Shown piece by piece: positions 7,728-16,942 of a stretch of 39,606 nucleotides of DNA. Made by a program: the position numbers and the translations under genes. Origin of the DNA: SVKR01 sp963605115. GTDB taxonomy: Bacteria; Bacillota; Clostridia; Oscillospirales; Oscillospiraceae. The first letter of the stretch is position 1. Each line of letters starts with the position of its first letter. The DNA lies in contig CAVCTM010000008.1 of the NCBI GenBank assembly GCA_963605115.1, forward strand, positions 1 to 39,606. The letters are read 5' to 3'. The notes beneath the pieces are model-generated. The model made no database searches, was not told where the DNA came from, and saw only the letters and a list, made by a program, of their open reading frames with translations.

Positions 7728-9595
7728 CACCATTTACCAACTCCACGCTGCTGATCACTGGGGGGACCGGGTCGTTTGGGAACGCGGTCCTGCGGCGGTT
7801 TTTGGGGACGGACGTCCGGGAGATCCGGGTGCTTTCGCGCGACGAGAAGAAGCAGGACGACATGCGCCACTACCTCCAGTCCGTGATGCCGGAGGCTGCC
7901 GGGAAGATCGGCTTTTACCTCGGCGACGTCCGCGACATCCAGCCCGTGCGCAATGCGATGCACGGTGTGGACTATATCTTCCACGCCGCCGCGCTCAAGC
8001 AGGTCCCAAGCTGCGAGTTTTTCCCCATCGAGGCGGTGAAGACCAACGTCCTCGGCACCGAGAACGTGCGCACCGCCGCCGTTGACGCGGGGGGTGCGCA
8101 GTGTGGTATGCTTAGCCACGGACAAGGCAGCCTACCCCGTCAACGCCATGGGGGTCTCCAAGACGATGATGGAGAAGGTCGTCGTCGCCAAAAGCCGCAG
8201 CTCCGGCGCGACGCGCATCTGCTGCACGCGCTACGGCAACGTGATGTGCTCCCGCGGCAGCGTCGTGCCGCTCTGGATCGACCAGATCCGCGCGGGGGAC
8301 CCCATCACCGTGACGGACCCGGCGATGATGCGCTTCGTTATGTCGCTCGAAGAGGCGGTCGACCTCGTGCTCTTCGCCTTTGAACACGGCGAGAGCGGCG
8401 ACATTCTGGTCCAGAAGGCGCCGACATGCACGATCGGGACGCTCACGGAGGCGGTCTGCACCCTCTTCGGCGCGACCGGGACGCCATCCGCGTCACCGGC
8501 ATCCGCCACGGCGAAAAAATGTGTGAGACGCTCCTGACGAACGAGGAGTGCGCCCACGCGCTGGACCTCGGCGGCTACTACCGCGTGCCCTGCGACCGCC
8601 GCGGGCTCAACTATGACAAATACTTCTCCAAGGGCGACGCTGCGCGCAGCACGCTGACCGAGTTCAACAGCGGCAACACGCGCCGGCTCACCCTTGCGGA
8701 GACGATCGAGAAGCTCGACGCGCTGCTCATTCTGGGCGACACGAACTCCTGTCTCGCCGCCATCAGCGCGAAGCGGCTGCACATCCCCATTTTCCACATA
8801 GAGGCGGGGAACCGCTGCAAGGACGAGCGCCTGCCGGAGGAGACGAACCGCCGTATCGTGGACGTCATCTCCGACGTGAACCTCGCATACTCCGAGCATG
8901 CGCGGCGCTATCTCGCGGAGACGGGACTGCCGCCGGAGCGCACGTTCGTCACCGGCTCGCCGATGGCGGAGGTGCTGCGCCGCAATCTCGAAAAGATCGA
9001 CCGCTCCGACGTCCATGCCCGCCTTGGGCTGGAGAAGGGGCGCTACATCCTGCTCTCCGCCCACCGGGAGGAGAATATCGACGCGGAGGAGAGCTTCCGC
9101 TCGCTGTTTTCCGCCGTGAACGTCATGGCGGAGCGCTACGATCTGCCCGTGCTCTATTCCTGCCACCCGCGCTCGGCGAAGCGGCTGGACGGGAGCGATT
9201 TCGCGCTTGACCGACGCGTCATCCGCCACGAGCCGCTCGGCTTCCACGACTATAACTGTCTCCAGCTCCACGCCTTCTGCGTCGTGTCCGACAGCGGCAC
9301 GCTGCCGGAGGAGGCGAGCTTTTTCGCCTCGATCGGGCGGCCGTTTCCCGCGGTCTGCATCCGCACGAGCACGGAGCGTCCCGAAGCGATGGAGCGCGGG
9401 GCGTTCCTGCTCTCCGGCATCGAGCGCGAGGGGCTGCTGCGCAGCGTGGATCTCGCGGTGGACATGCTCCGCCGCGGCGAGCTCGGCGCGGACGTTCCCG
9501 ATTACACGGACGAGCACGTCTCCGCGCGCGTGGTGAAGCTCATCCAGAGCTATACCGGCGTCGTGGACCGCGTGGTGTGGAGGAAAACGCTGTGA
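7724..9595 (+). pseudogene. Frameshifted fnlA (capD-like) fused to a 5'-truncated fnlC (wecB-like)
   Basis: The 5' part encodes a UDP-GlcNAc 4,6-dehydratase/5-epimerase of the FnlA/CapE type: TGGTGSFG nucleotide-binding motif, then HAAALKQVPSCEFFP, then VSKTMMEKVV. One extra G in the G6 run at 8089-8094 shifts the frame, and a second indel near 8480-8486 shifts it again. The third frame then runs HGEKMCETLL through TLAETIEKL and passes directly into DALLILGDTNS, which is the middle of a UDP-N-acetylglucosamine 2-epimerase (FnlC/WecB type; GNRCKDERLPEETNRR, LLSAHREENID, SDSGTLPEE). About 85 N-terminal residues of the epimerase and the last few of FnlA appear to be missing. Intact enzymes of these families act in making UDP-N-acetyl-L-fucosamine for capsule or O-antigen. 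The start ATG 7724 has AGGAGA. Confidence 0.75.
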
Positions 9596-10389
9596 ACATT
9601 CTCGTGACCGGCGCGCAGGGAATGGCGGGCTCGGCGCTCGTGCGCGCGCTGGAGAATCTGCGGGCGGGCAGGGACCGCACCCGCCCCGCGCTCGCCGTCG
9701 GCGAGATCTTCACCCTCGGCCGCGGCGCGGACGACGCCGCGTGGGACGATGCCTGCGCCCGTGCGGATTTCGTGTTCCACTTTGCGGGGGTGAACCGCGC
9801 GGCGCGCTGCGGATTTGACGGCGTGAACGCCGTGCCGCGCGCGGACGGGCGCTTTTGCTATGTGCCCGGCGCTTACCGGGCGGCGCTGGGGGAGCTCGCG
9901 GCGCTGCTCGCGCAGCTTCGCGCCCAGCCGGAGACGCTGGAAATGCCCCGCATGCCGGACGGCTCGCTCGCAAAGCGGCTTTTTTCGCTTTACCTGACCT
10001 ATCTCCCGAAGGAGAAAATGCGCTACGCCCTCCGCGCCCACGCGGACGCCCGCGGCAGCTTCACGGAGCTCCTGCGCTCCGCCGACTGCGGGCAGGTCTC
10101 CGTCAACGTCGCCCGTCCGGGCGTCACAAAGGGGCAGCACTGGCACTGCGCAAAGTGGGAGCAGTTCATCGTGGTCCACGGTCACGGACTTATCCGGGAG
10201 CGGAATCTCGCCACGGGCGAGACCGTGGAGCTCGAGGTGCGCGGCGAGCAGCCGGAGAGCGTTTATATGATCCCCGGCTGGACCCACAGCATCACGAACC
10301 TCAGCGACACGGAGGACCTCGTGACCGTGATGACCTGCAACGAGCGCTTCGACCCGGCGAGACCGGATACCTTCGCCGAGGAAGTTTGA
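9592..10389 (+). pseudogene. capF/fnlB-like reductase with internal deletion, cupin domain retained
   Basis: The frame is open (265 aa) but the protein is shorter than the roughly 370 aa normal for CapF. The N terminus has the Rossmann motif VTGAQGMAGSALV and FHFAGVNRA, then jumps to a segment matching the end of the SDR domain (LFSLYLTYLP). About 100-115 residues containing the catalytic Tyr-x-x-x-Lys are absent. The C-terminal cupin is complete (RGSFTELLRS, GVTKGQHWHCAKWEQF, PGWTHSITNLSD). CapF performs the C3-epimerisation and reduction steps to UDP-FucNAc, and without the middle the reductase half should be dead. GTG 9592 overlaps the previous stop (GTGA) and has GGAGG eight bases upstream. 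Expression of a cupin-only remnant remains possible. Confidence 0.72.
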
Positions 10390-10411
10390 GGATCAAAAGG
10401 AGAGCCCGCTT

Positions 10412-11466
10412 ATGCGCGAGGAGCTGAAAACCGAATTTTTCGCCCTGCTGTGCAGCGGGCTCACGGATGAGGAGCTCCCGGCGGGCTGCCGCGCGGAGAC
10501 GGACGCGGCGCTGCCGTGCGCTGCTTTATTCCGCCGTGTCCCGCACGGCGCGGATCGAGCATGAACAGTCGGAGAGCGCCCGCGCGCTCTCGGACGCCGG
10601 GATCGCGCATGTGCTGCTGAAGGGCGGCGTCGTGCGCGCTTTACCCGGAGAGCTGGATGCGCACGAGCTGCGACATCGATCTGCTCGTCCCGGAACCGGA
10701 GCTGGACGCCGCGGTCGACGCGCTGCGCCGCGCGCTCGGCTACCGCAGGAAGGGGCGGCGGGAGTATCACGACGTCGGGCTGCTCGCGCCCTCCGGCGTG
10801 CATCTGGAGCTGCACTTCAACATTCTGGAGAACACCCCCGCGCTCGACCGCGTGCTGGGGCGCGTCTGGGACTATATCGTTCCGACCGGGGAGGGCAGCG
10901 CGCTGCGCGAAACGCCGGAGTTTTATCTTTTCCATCACCTGGCGCACATGGCGTATCACCTGCGCACCGGCGGCTGCGGCGTGCGGCCGTTTCTGGACCT
11001 CTGGCTTCTGGAGCGGCGGGGCGGCTATGACGCCGCGGCGCTCGATGCGCTGCTCGCGGAGAGCGGTCTTACGGACTTCGCCGCCTGCGCCCGCGCGCTC
11101 GCCCGCCGCTGGCTGGAGGGCGCGGAATGCGGCGCGCTCGAAGCGCGGACGGAGGAATTTGTCCTCGCCGGCGGCGTTTACGGCGTCTGGGACCAGAAGA
11201 TCGCCGTCGAGCAGGAGCGCGCCGGGGGGCGTCTCGGCTATCTGCGCGGGAGACTCTGGATGCCCTATGACGGGCTGATCCACATTTTTCCGTGGCTGCG
11301 CAGCCGCCGCTGGCTGACGCCGCTGGCGCAGGCCCTGCGCTGGACGAAGCTCTTCCGCCGCGGCATCCTCCGCCGCGTCCGCGGCGAGGTCGCCTTAAAC
11401 CGCCGCCTCGACCCCGAAAAGCGCCGCACAGCCTCCGAGCTGATGCGGGATCTGGGGATACTGTAA
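10412..11466 (+). pseudogene. Nucleotidyltransferase family protein (NTP_transf_5-like), two frameshifts
   Basis: Homologous coding crosses three frames. The start ATG at 10412 has AAAGGAG. A first shift occurs near 10519-10530, a second near 10630-10642 (a CTTTACCC stretch), and from 10657 on the frame is clean to the stop. The rebuilt protein would carry the AHVLLKGGVVRAL motif and SCDIDLLVPE, whose Asp pair is the usual metal-binding site of this nucleotidyltransferase fold. The C-terminal half is long and helical. Such proteins are often found in polysaccharide and peptide-modification loci; their donors and acceptors are unknown. It closes the decayed polysaccharide block and ends at a terminator. 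Sequencing error is an alternative to true decay. Confidence 0.65.
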
Positions 11467-11472
11467 ACAGGA

Positions 11473-11512
11473 AAAAAACTCCCTCTGCCGGGTACGGCAG
11501 AGGGAGTTTTTT
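11473..11512. terminator. Bidirectional rho-independent terminator between convergent genes
   Basis: A perfect 17-bp stem (11473-11489 with 11496-11512) begins with A6 and ends with T6, so it can terminate the nucleotidyltransferase transcript and the oppositely directed lipoprotein gene. Confidence 0.9.
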
Positions 11513-11523
11513 CCTATTCCCAT

Positions 11524-12498
11524 TCACTTTTTCCGCACCGCGCCCATGTCGGTCACGGCGGCGGCGAGGGCTTCGAGCGCGCCCTCGTCCTCCGCGGGAG
11601 CGAAGGTGGTCTTGCAGATATAGTTCACGGTGCCGTCGGTGAAGGTGGAGGTATAGAGCACGGATTTGACGGCGATGGGCTGTTCGCCGTCCGTCATTTG
11701 CAGCGTCGCGGCGGCGAGGCGGCCCTCGATGCCCTCGTGGAGCAGCGTGAAGCCCTCGAAGCCGAGCATGCCGCCGTAGAGCAGGTCAAAGTCGGCGAAG
11801 ACGAAGGTCTTGATATAGTCCTCTAAAATCGCGTCATAGTCGTCCCCGCCGGCGTAGCAGAGGTCCGTGACGTTCCTGCCCGTGACGCAGCCGCCCTTGC
11901 CGTCCCGCACCGCGGCGGCGCTGATGAGCAGGGCGGTGTCCACCGTCATGTCCGCCGGGCAGGTGAAGGCGACGCCGTTTGCAAAGTCGCGGCAGCGGAG
12001 CGTGCCGTCGCCGTTGTCGATAACGCTGTCGCCGCTGAAGACGGAGAGAGAGGCGGAGCCGACCTCCGCCGCCGTGATGCCCCAGAAGCCCCAGTCGCCG
12101 AGGAAGCGGCCCGTGCAGCCATCCAGCGCGTAGTTCCCGGTGCTGTCGGCGCGGGCGAGGACCTCGCCGTCGCCGAAGCTGAGGCGCAGCGCGCCGTCCG
12201 CGGCGGCGTAGGTGCCGATGCGCTCCGTGCCGGAGCCGGTCAGGGCGCAGTTCCCCTGCCCGTCGAGCGTGAGCGTCAGGCGCAGGTAGTCGTTATAAAA
12301 CTGCCCCTCCAGCCCGTCGGTGTCCGCCGGGGCGGAGGACTCCAACGGTTCGGCGTCCTCGCCGGGAACGTCGTAGCCGCCGGTGTCCGGCTTCGGCGCG
12401 GCGGAGGCGGCGGGGTCCGTTTTGTCCCCGCAGGCGCAGAGCGCGGCGGCGAGGCAGAGGGCGAGGAGCAGAGCGGTAAGGCGGTTTGACAGGCGCAT
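11524..12498 (-). CDS. Predicted lipoprotein, function unknown
   Basis: This is a 324-aa protein with a type II signal peptide: a basic start, a hydrophobic Leu/Ala core and the lipobox LCAC, with the lipidated Cys at about residue 23. A low-complexity Ala/Pro/Asp/Glu linker follows. The body has a small beta-rich module resembling a lipocalin- or DUF-type repeat (FYNDYLRLTLTLDGQG, then GTYAAADGALRLSFGDG) and a C-terminal domain that looks like an extracytoplasmic alpha/beta fold. ATG 12498 has AAAGGGA nine bases upstream. It is monocistronic and divergent from the hyuAB unit. I do not recognise a family and assign no function beyond outer-face membrane anchoring. Confidence 0.8.
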   Translation of the reverse strand: MRLSNRLTALLLALCLAAALCACGDKTDPAASAAPKPDTGGYDVPGEDAEPLESSAPADTDGLEGQFYNDYLRLTLTLDGQGNCALTGSGTERIGTYAAADGALRLSFGDGEVLARADSTGNYALDGCTGRFLGDWGFWGITAAEVGSASLSVFSGDSVIDNGDGTLRCRDFANGVAFTCPADMTVDTALLISAAAVRDGKGGCVTGRNVTDLCYAGGDDYDAILEDYIKTFVFADFDLLYGGMLGFEGFTLLHEGIEGRLAAATLQMTDGEQPIAVKSVLYTSTFTDGTVNYICKTTFAPAEDEGALEALAAAVTDMGAVRKK

Positions 12499-12885
12499 GG
12501 TGATCGGTCCCTTTCTTGGCGTATATGGTAAACGGTCTTTGCATCAATTCTACATAATATCGTGCGAAAAAACAAGACGAAACCGCGCGGAGAGCGCAAA
12601 AAATTCCCCCGCGCGCGAAGGGAGCCGGTTCCCGGCGGAAAACACGGTTTCGTAGATTGCACAGTTTGTCACCCATAAAAATTTGTGTAAAATGTCTAAA
12701 GGAAATCCCGGCGTTTCGCGCCTGATTTGCAAGATACACGACAAATAAAATCGCCGTTACGGTGCTATAATGAAGTACAAGTTAAGCAGAGCCATGCTTC
12801 CGCATAACCCAAGACCCCGGCGAAAGCGGCGGACCTCACACACCCGCCGCGCCGGGAGAGCAAGCAAAAAAAGAGGAGGAAGAAC
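12499..12885. other. Divergent intergenic region between the lipoprotein and hyuA
   Basis: This 387-base gene-free region has an AT-rich centre (about 12655-12775) with the hyuA promoter described separately. The downstream part (12775-12885) is a GC-rich leader of about 110 bases ending in AGAGGAGGAAGAAC before the GTG. Weak hairpins can be drawn in the leader, but no known riboswitch was recognised. I could not settle a promoter for the lipoprotein gene. Confidence 0.5.
12725..12771 (+). promoter_or_regulatory. hyuA promoter with a dyad at an activator position
   Basis: TATAAT at 12766-12771 is perfect, but no good -35 box lies 16-18 bases upstream. Instead an inverted repeat ATTTG (12725-12729)/CAAAT (12742-12746) is centred about 42 bases before the expected start site, the classical position for a Crp/Fnr-type class II activator. 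A Crp/Fnr regulator is encoded at 19752 in the same gene group. Its binding here is inference. Confidence 0.45.
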
Positions 12886-14964
12886 GTGTTTAAAGTATGC
12901 GTTGACACAGGCGGCACCTTTACCGACTGCATGGTGCAGGACGCCGAAAACAATGTCTACGAATTCAAAGCGCCCACCACGCCGGGGCGCTTCCACGAGG
13001 GCGTGCTGAACGCCATCGGCTACGGCGCGGAATACTTCGGCAAAACGCTCGAAGAGTTCCTGCGCGAGACGGACTGGATCATCCACGGCACCACGGTCGC
13101 GACGAACGCGGTCGTGGAGCGCAAGATGAGCAAGACCGCCATGATCACAACGAAGGGCTTCCGCGACATCATCGAGATGCGCCAGTGCCAGAAGATCGAG
13201 ACCCACTCGCTTTTCGACGGCTATATCCCGCCCTATGAGCCCTTCATCCCCCGCGCCCGGCGCTACGGCGTCGCGGAGCGCACCCGCCCGAACGGTGAGG
13301 TCGCCCAGCCGGTGGACACCGCGGAGCTCGACGAAGCCATCGCGCGCATCCGCGCCGAGGGCGACGAGGCGGTCGCCGTCTGCTTCATCAACTCTTACTT
13401 AAACGGCGCAAACGAGCGCTTCGCCGTGGACTACCTGCGCGAGCGCCTGCCGGGGGTCTACATCACCTGCTCCAGCGAGGAGCTGCCCCAGATGGGCGAG
13501 TATAAGCGCTTCTCCACGACGGTCATCAGCGCCTGCCTCGGTCCGATCGTCAAGAAATACCTGACGAGCCTCGAAGCGGAGCTGAAGCGCCTCGGCTTCA
13601 CGGGTCAGCTGCTCATCGTGCAGTGCAACCAGTATCTCCAGTCCGTGCCCGCCATCATCGACAAGCCGGTCTATCTGAATAACTCCGGTCCCTCCGCCGG
13701 TCCCGTCGGCGCGGTGCGCCTCGGCGAGCAGATCGGCGAGCGCAGCTTCCTCATCGGCGACATGGGCGGCACGACCTGGGACGCCTCCATGGTCCGAAAC
13801 GGCGAGGTCTCGCTCGCGACGAACACCTGGCTGGAGGAGGACCTCTGCGGCATCAAGATGGCGGAGGTGCTCTCCATCGGCGCCGGCGGCGGCTCCATCG
13901 CGTGGATCAACCCGATGGGTCTGCTCTCCGTGGGACCGCAGAGCGCGTCCAGCGAGCCGGGACCGGCGTGCTACCAGCGCGGCGGCACGGAGCCGACCGT
14001 CACGGACGCGGCGCTCACCCTCGGCTTCATCAATCCCGACAACTTCAACGGCGGCAAGCTGAAGCTCAGCCGCGAGCTGGCACGCAAAGCGATCGCGAAG
14101 GTCGCCGAGCCGCTCGGCGTCTCCATCGAGGAGGCAGCCGCGATGATCTACACCACCGTCAACCACAACATGGCGGACGGCATCAGCGTCATCTCCACCC
14201 GCAAGGGCTACGACGTCCGCGATTTCAGCCTGCTCGCCGTCGGCGGCGGCGGACCGCTCTGCGGCGTCTCCGTCAGCAACATTCTCGGCATGCCCCGCTG
14301 CGTTATCCCCAAAAACGCCGCGGCGTTCTGCGCCAAGAGCATGTTCTATCTGGACATCGGCCGCGACTATGTGCGCCCGTATCTGCGCAACTTCGATCAG
14401 GCGAAGCCGGAGGAGATCCGCGCGCTCGTCGAGGACATGAAGGCGACCGCCGTGCGCGATTTCGCCTACTTCGACGTGACCGAGAGCGACCTCACCTTCG
14501 AGCTGACGGCGGACGTTCACTACGCGAACCAGTACCACGAGTTAGAGCTCAAGATGAGCAGCCTCAACGTCACGCAGGACGTGCTCGATGCGATGGTCTC
14601 CGGCTTCCACAAGCTGCATAAGGAGACCTTCACCTTCGACCTGCCGTGGGTGCCCATCCAGCTGACGAACATCCGCATGACGGCGCGCATGCAGGGCAGC
14701 CCGTTCAAGGTCAACTGCATCGCCTCCGGCACGGCGGACGCCTCCGCCGCGGTCAAGGAGCTGCGCGACGCTTACGTCGGCGGCAGGACGGTGAAGATCC
14801 CCATTTACGACGGCGACAAGCTGCTCGCCGGCAACATCGTCACCGGACCCTGCGTCATCGAGCAGCGCACCGCGACGAGCGTCATCCCCGCCGGCAACAC
14901 CGTCCGCGTGGACGATTACGGCAACTTCATCATCGACTGGGAAGGAGGCAGGGAGCATGAATAA
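12886..14964 (+). CDS. hyuA: Hydantoinase/oxoprolinase family subunit A
   Basis: This is a 692-aa protein, the standard length for HyuA-type proteins (N-methylhydantoinase A, 5-oxoprolinase, caprolactamase and acetone-carboxylase-like beta subunits). These are ATP-dependent enzymes that open cyclic amides or activate carbonyls by phosphorylation. The ASKHA-type ATPase motifs are present: VDTGGTFTD at residues 5-13, HGTTVATNAV at about 68-77, GDMGGTTWDASMV at about 291-303, and SIGAGGGSIAW. It begins with GTG at 12886, placed after AGAGGAGGAAGAAC, and overlaps hyuB by eight bases, so the two should form one complex. The downstream genes (a metalloprotein, a transporter and a Crp/Fnr regulator) suggest catabolism of an imported heterocycle or cyclic amide. 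The substrate cannot be read. Confidence 0.9.
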   Translation: MFKVCVDTGGTFTDCMVQDAENNVYEFKAPTTPGRFHEGVLNAIGYGAEYFGKTLEEFLRETDWIIHGTTVATNAVVERKMSKTAMITTKGFRDIIEMRQCQKIETHSLFDGYIPPYEPFIPRARRYGVAERTRPNGEVAQPVDTAELDEAIARIRAEGDEAVAVCFINSYLNGANERFAVDYLRERLPGVYITCSSEELPQMGEYKRFSTTVISACLGPIVKKYLTSLEAELKRLGFTGQLLIVQCNQYLQSVPAIIDKPVYLNNSGPSAGPVGAVRLGEQIGERSFLIGDMGGTTWDASMVRNGEVSLATNTWLEEDLCGIKMAEVLSIGAGGGSIAWINPMGLLSVGPQSASSEPGPACYQRGGTEPTVTDAALTLGFINPDNFNGGKLKLSRELARKAIAKVAEPLGVSIEEAAAMIYTTVNHNMADGISVISTRKGYDVRDFSLLAVGGGGPLCGVSVSNILGMPRCVIPKNAAAFCAKSMFYLDIGRDYVRPYLRNFDQAKPEEIRALVEDMKATAVRDFAYFDVTESDLTFELTADVHYANQYHELELKMSSLNVTQDVLDAMVSGFHKLHKETFTFDLPWVPIQLTNIRMTARMQGSPFKVNCIASGTADASAAVKELRDAYVGGRTVKIPIYDGDKLLAGNIVTGPCVIEQRTATSVIPAGNTVRVDDYGNFIIDWEGGREHE

Positions 14965-16678
14965 GCCGCTCGACAGCGTTACCATCACGACCGTATGGAG
15001 CTATTTCTGGCGCGTCTGCCGCGAAATGCGCGAGACGGTGGAGCGCACCGCCACGAACGTCCTGATCGTGACGCTCCATGACCTCGCCTACACCATTTAC
15101 GACGCGGAGGGCAACGCCCTCGCCGTTCCCGAAGGCATCCCCCACCGCCTGCTGAGCCCGAAGCTCGGCGTGAAGCACATCCGCGAAAAGTTCGGCGACG
15201 ACATCCACCCCGGCGACGTGTTCCTCGCCAACACCCCGGACGACGGCGCGGCGCACCTGCCCGACTGGGTGTATATCCGCCCCGTTTTCTGCGGCGGCGA
15301 GCTCACGTTCTTCGCCGTCATGGGCGTCCACGTCGCCGACAACGGCGGCGCGCAGCCTGGCAGCAACTTTATGAGCTTCGACAACATCTCCGAGGGCTTC
15401 AACATCCCGCTCAGCCGCATCGTCAAGGGCGGCGAGTGGAACAACGAGGTGTTCGATGTCATCATGGCGAATAACCGCCTGCCGGACCTTATGCGCCGCG
15501 AGAGCAGCGCCTGCATCGGCTCGCTCGCCATCGGCGACAGGCGCCTCACGGAGCTCTGCGAAAAATACGGCAGAGAGACCGTCGCGGCGTGTACCCGCGA
15601 GATGATGGACCGCGCCGAGGCTGCCGTCCGCAAGCAGATCGAGAGCTGGCCCGACGGCACATGGCACGCCGAGGCGAGCGCCGACAGCGACGGCAAGGAC
15701 CTCACGAAGCCCATCACCGTCCGCGCGAGCCTGACCGTCAAGGGCAGCGACCTTTACTTCGACTTCTCCGACACCGACCCGGAGACGGACGGCATGCTCA
15801 ATATCCACGACTACATGACCTATTCCGACTGCTGCTGCAACTCCTTCCTGTTCTTCGGCAGAGAGCTGCTGACCTATCATAACGAGGGCAGCTGCCGCCC
15901 GATCCACATGAAGACCAAGCCCGGCACGCTGGTGGACGCCTCGCGCACGGCGAAGATCGCCGCGGGCGTCGCCCTGACCGGCGGGCTCGTGAACGAGGTC
16001 ATCCAGAACCTGCTCAGTCAGGTCCTGCCGGAAAAGGCGATCGCGCCTTACAGCCGTCAGGTGACGAGCAACATCATCACGATGGGGCGTCCCGGCGTGT
16101 TCGTCTCCTTCAGCGCCTCCGCCGGCGCCGGCGCGGTCTACGGGCTGGACGGCTACCAGAGCTGCGCCGCGGGCAGCACGCTCGGCAACATCGGCAAGAC
16201 GAACGTCGAGGACGAGATGCAGCGCTTCCCGTGGGAGTATCAGCGCTATGAGTTCCTCACCGACAAGCACGGCGCGGGCCGCTGGCGCGGCGCGCCCGGC
16301 ATCGTCTGGGCGATCGAGAACCACGCGGGCCGCTGCTTCCACCAGACAGGCTCCTGGGACGGCTTCAAGACGCAGGCGAAGGGGCTTCAGGGCGGTATGG
16401 ATTCTCCGCTGAACGAGGCGTATATCCTGCGCGCGGACGGCACGAAGGAGATGTTCCAGTCCCGCGACTTCTTTACGAACCTCGGCGATGTGGAGGTCTC
16501 CGTCACCGGCGGCGGCGCGGGCGTCGGCGATCCCGCCGAGCGCGACCCGGCAGCCGTGGCGGAGGATGTCCGCAACGAGCTCGTGAGCGTGGAGTTTGCC
16601 CGCGAGGTCTATAAGGTCGCGGTCGACCCCGTCACCTTTGCGGTCGACGAGGCGGCGACGAAGGCGCTGCGCGCCTGA
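14957..16678 (+). CDS. hyuB: Hydantoinase/oxoprolinase family subunit B
   Basis: This is a 573-aa protein and a full-length HyuB. The N terminus (ETVERTATNVLIV) is followed by HPGDVFLANTP, a family hallmark at about residues 84-94, an HVADNGG metal-site region at about 130, and the C-terminal TNVEDEMQRFPWEYQRYEF and GAGRWRGAPG. HyuB carries the hydrolase or ring-opening site that works with the ATPase HyuA. ATG 14957 has GAAGGAGGC and overlaps the end of hyuA. No usual third subunit (acetone carboxylase gamma) is present, so a hydantoinase, oxoprolinase or caprolactamase type reaction is more likely than ketone carboxylation. Confidence 0.9.
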   Translation: MNKPLDSVTITTVWSYFWRVCREMRETVERTATNVLIVTLHDLAYTIYDAEGNALAVPEGIPHRLLSPKLGVKHIREKFGDDIHPGDVFLANTPDDGAAHLPDWVYIRPVFCGGELTFFAVMGVHVADNGGAQPGSNFMSFDNISEGFNIPLSRIVKGGEWNNEVFDVIMANNRLPDLMRRESSACIGSLAIGDRRLTELCEKYGRETVAACTREMMDRAEAAVRKQIESWPDGTWHAEASADSDGKDLTKPITVRASLTVKGSDLYFDFSDTDPETDGMLNIHDYMTYSDCCCNSFLFFGRELLTYHNEGSCRPIHMKTKPGTLVDASRTAKIAAGVALTGGLVNEVIQNLLSQVLPEKAIAPYSRQVTSNIITMGRPGVFVSFSASAGAGAVYGLDGYQSCAAGSTLGNIGKTNVEDEMQRFPWEYQRYEFLTDKHGAGRWRGAPGIVWAIENHAGRCFHQTGSWDGFKTQAKGLQGGMDSPLNEAYILRADGTKEMFQSRDFFTNLGDVEVSVTGGGAGVGDPAERDPAAVAEDVRNELVSVEFAREVYKVAVDPVTFAVDEAATKALRA

Positions 16679-16706
16679 GGGTGTCAAAAAAATATTTTTG
16701 ACACCC
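16679..16706. other. Perfect short hairpin after hyuB
   Basis: A 12-bp stem GGGTGTCAAAAA/TTTTTGACACCC with an AATA loop starts at the first base after the hyuB stop. It lacks a T-run after the stem, so it may protect the mRNA 3' end or act as a weak terminator. It abuts the larger multi-hairpin element. Confidence 0.6.
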
Positions 16707-16901
16707 TCTCAAACGGGACCCACTTCGTTGGGCTCCCGTTTGAAAAGGCTGCGGCTCGCTGCAGCGCACGATTTGTGCGCCTTTGGCGCACAAACGCACG
16801 TTTGCGAGCCGATGAGTATTTTCGGCGACGTACACGCCGCCGCCGAAAATGGATTTGACTTTGTTCGCCGGTGCGCCGGCGAACTCTGCGAGGCTTTTTT
16901 A
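16707..16901 (+). repeat. Multi-hairpin intergenic element, copy A
   Basis: Four successive hairpins fill the gap. H1 pairs 16710-16718 with 16734-16742. H2 is TTTGTGCGCC (16772-16781)/GGCGCACAAA (16785-16794), inside a GGCTCGC (16753-16759)/GCGAGCC (16804-16810) stem. H3 is a TTTTCGGCG/CGCCGAAAA stem at about 16819-16850. H4 is a 9-bp stem (16863-16871/16876-16884) with a TGCG loop. The element ends GCGAGGC plus T6 at 16888-16900. The same order, linkers and end recur at 38149-38369 with different but still paired stems. The end resembles a terminator; the next gene's ribosome site follows about 30 bases later. Confidence 0.75.
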
Positions 16902-16942
16902 CAGCAGGAATTAACCAGTCATACATATTTAAGGAGGACATT

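Noticed and set aside
12886..16678. Acetone or acetophenone carboxylase for the hyuAB pair
   Set aside because: The extra small subunits of those carboxylases are absent, and HyuA/HyuB lengths match hydantoinase/oxoprolinase proteins.
14930..16687. Minus-strand open frame opposite hyuB
   Set aside because: Same reasoning: composition is that of a mirror frame and hyuB is certain on the plus strand.
16679..16942. tRNA or known riboswitch in the structured gap before the M29/NicX-like gene
   Set aside because: No cloverleaf, anticodon arm or known riboswitch core could be drawn; the stems fit the multi-hairpin repeat instead.
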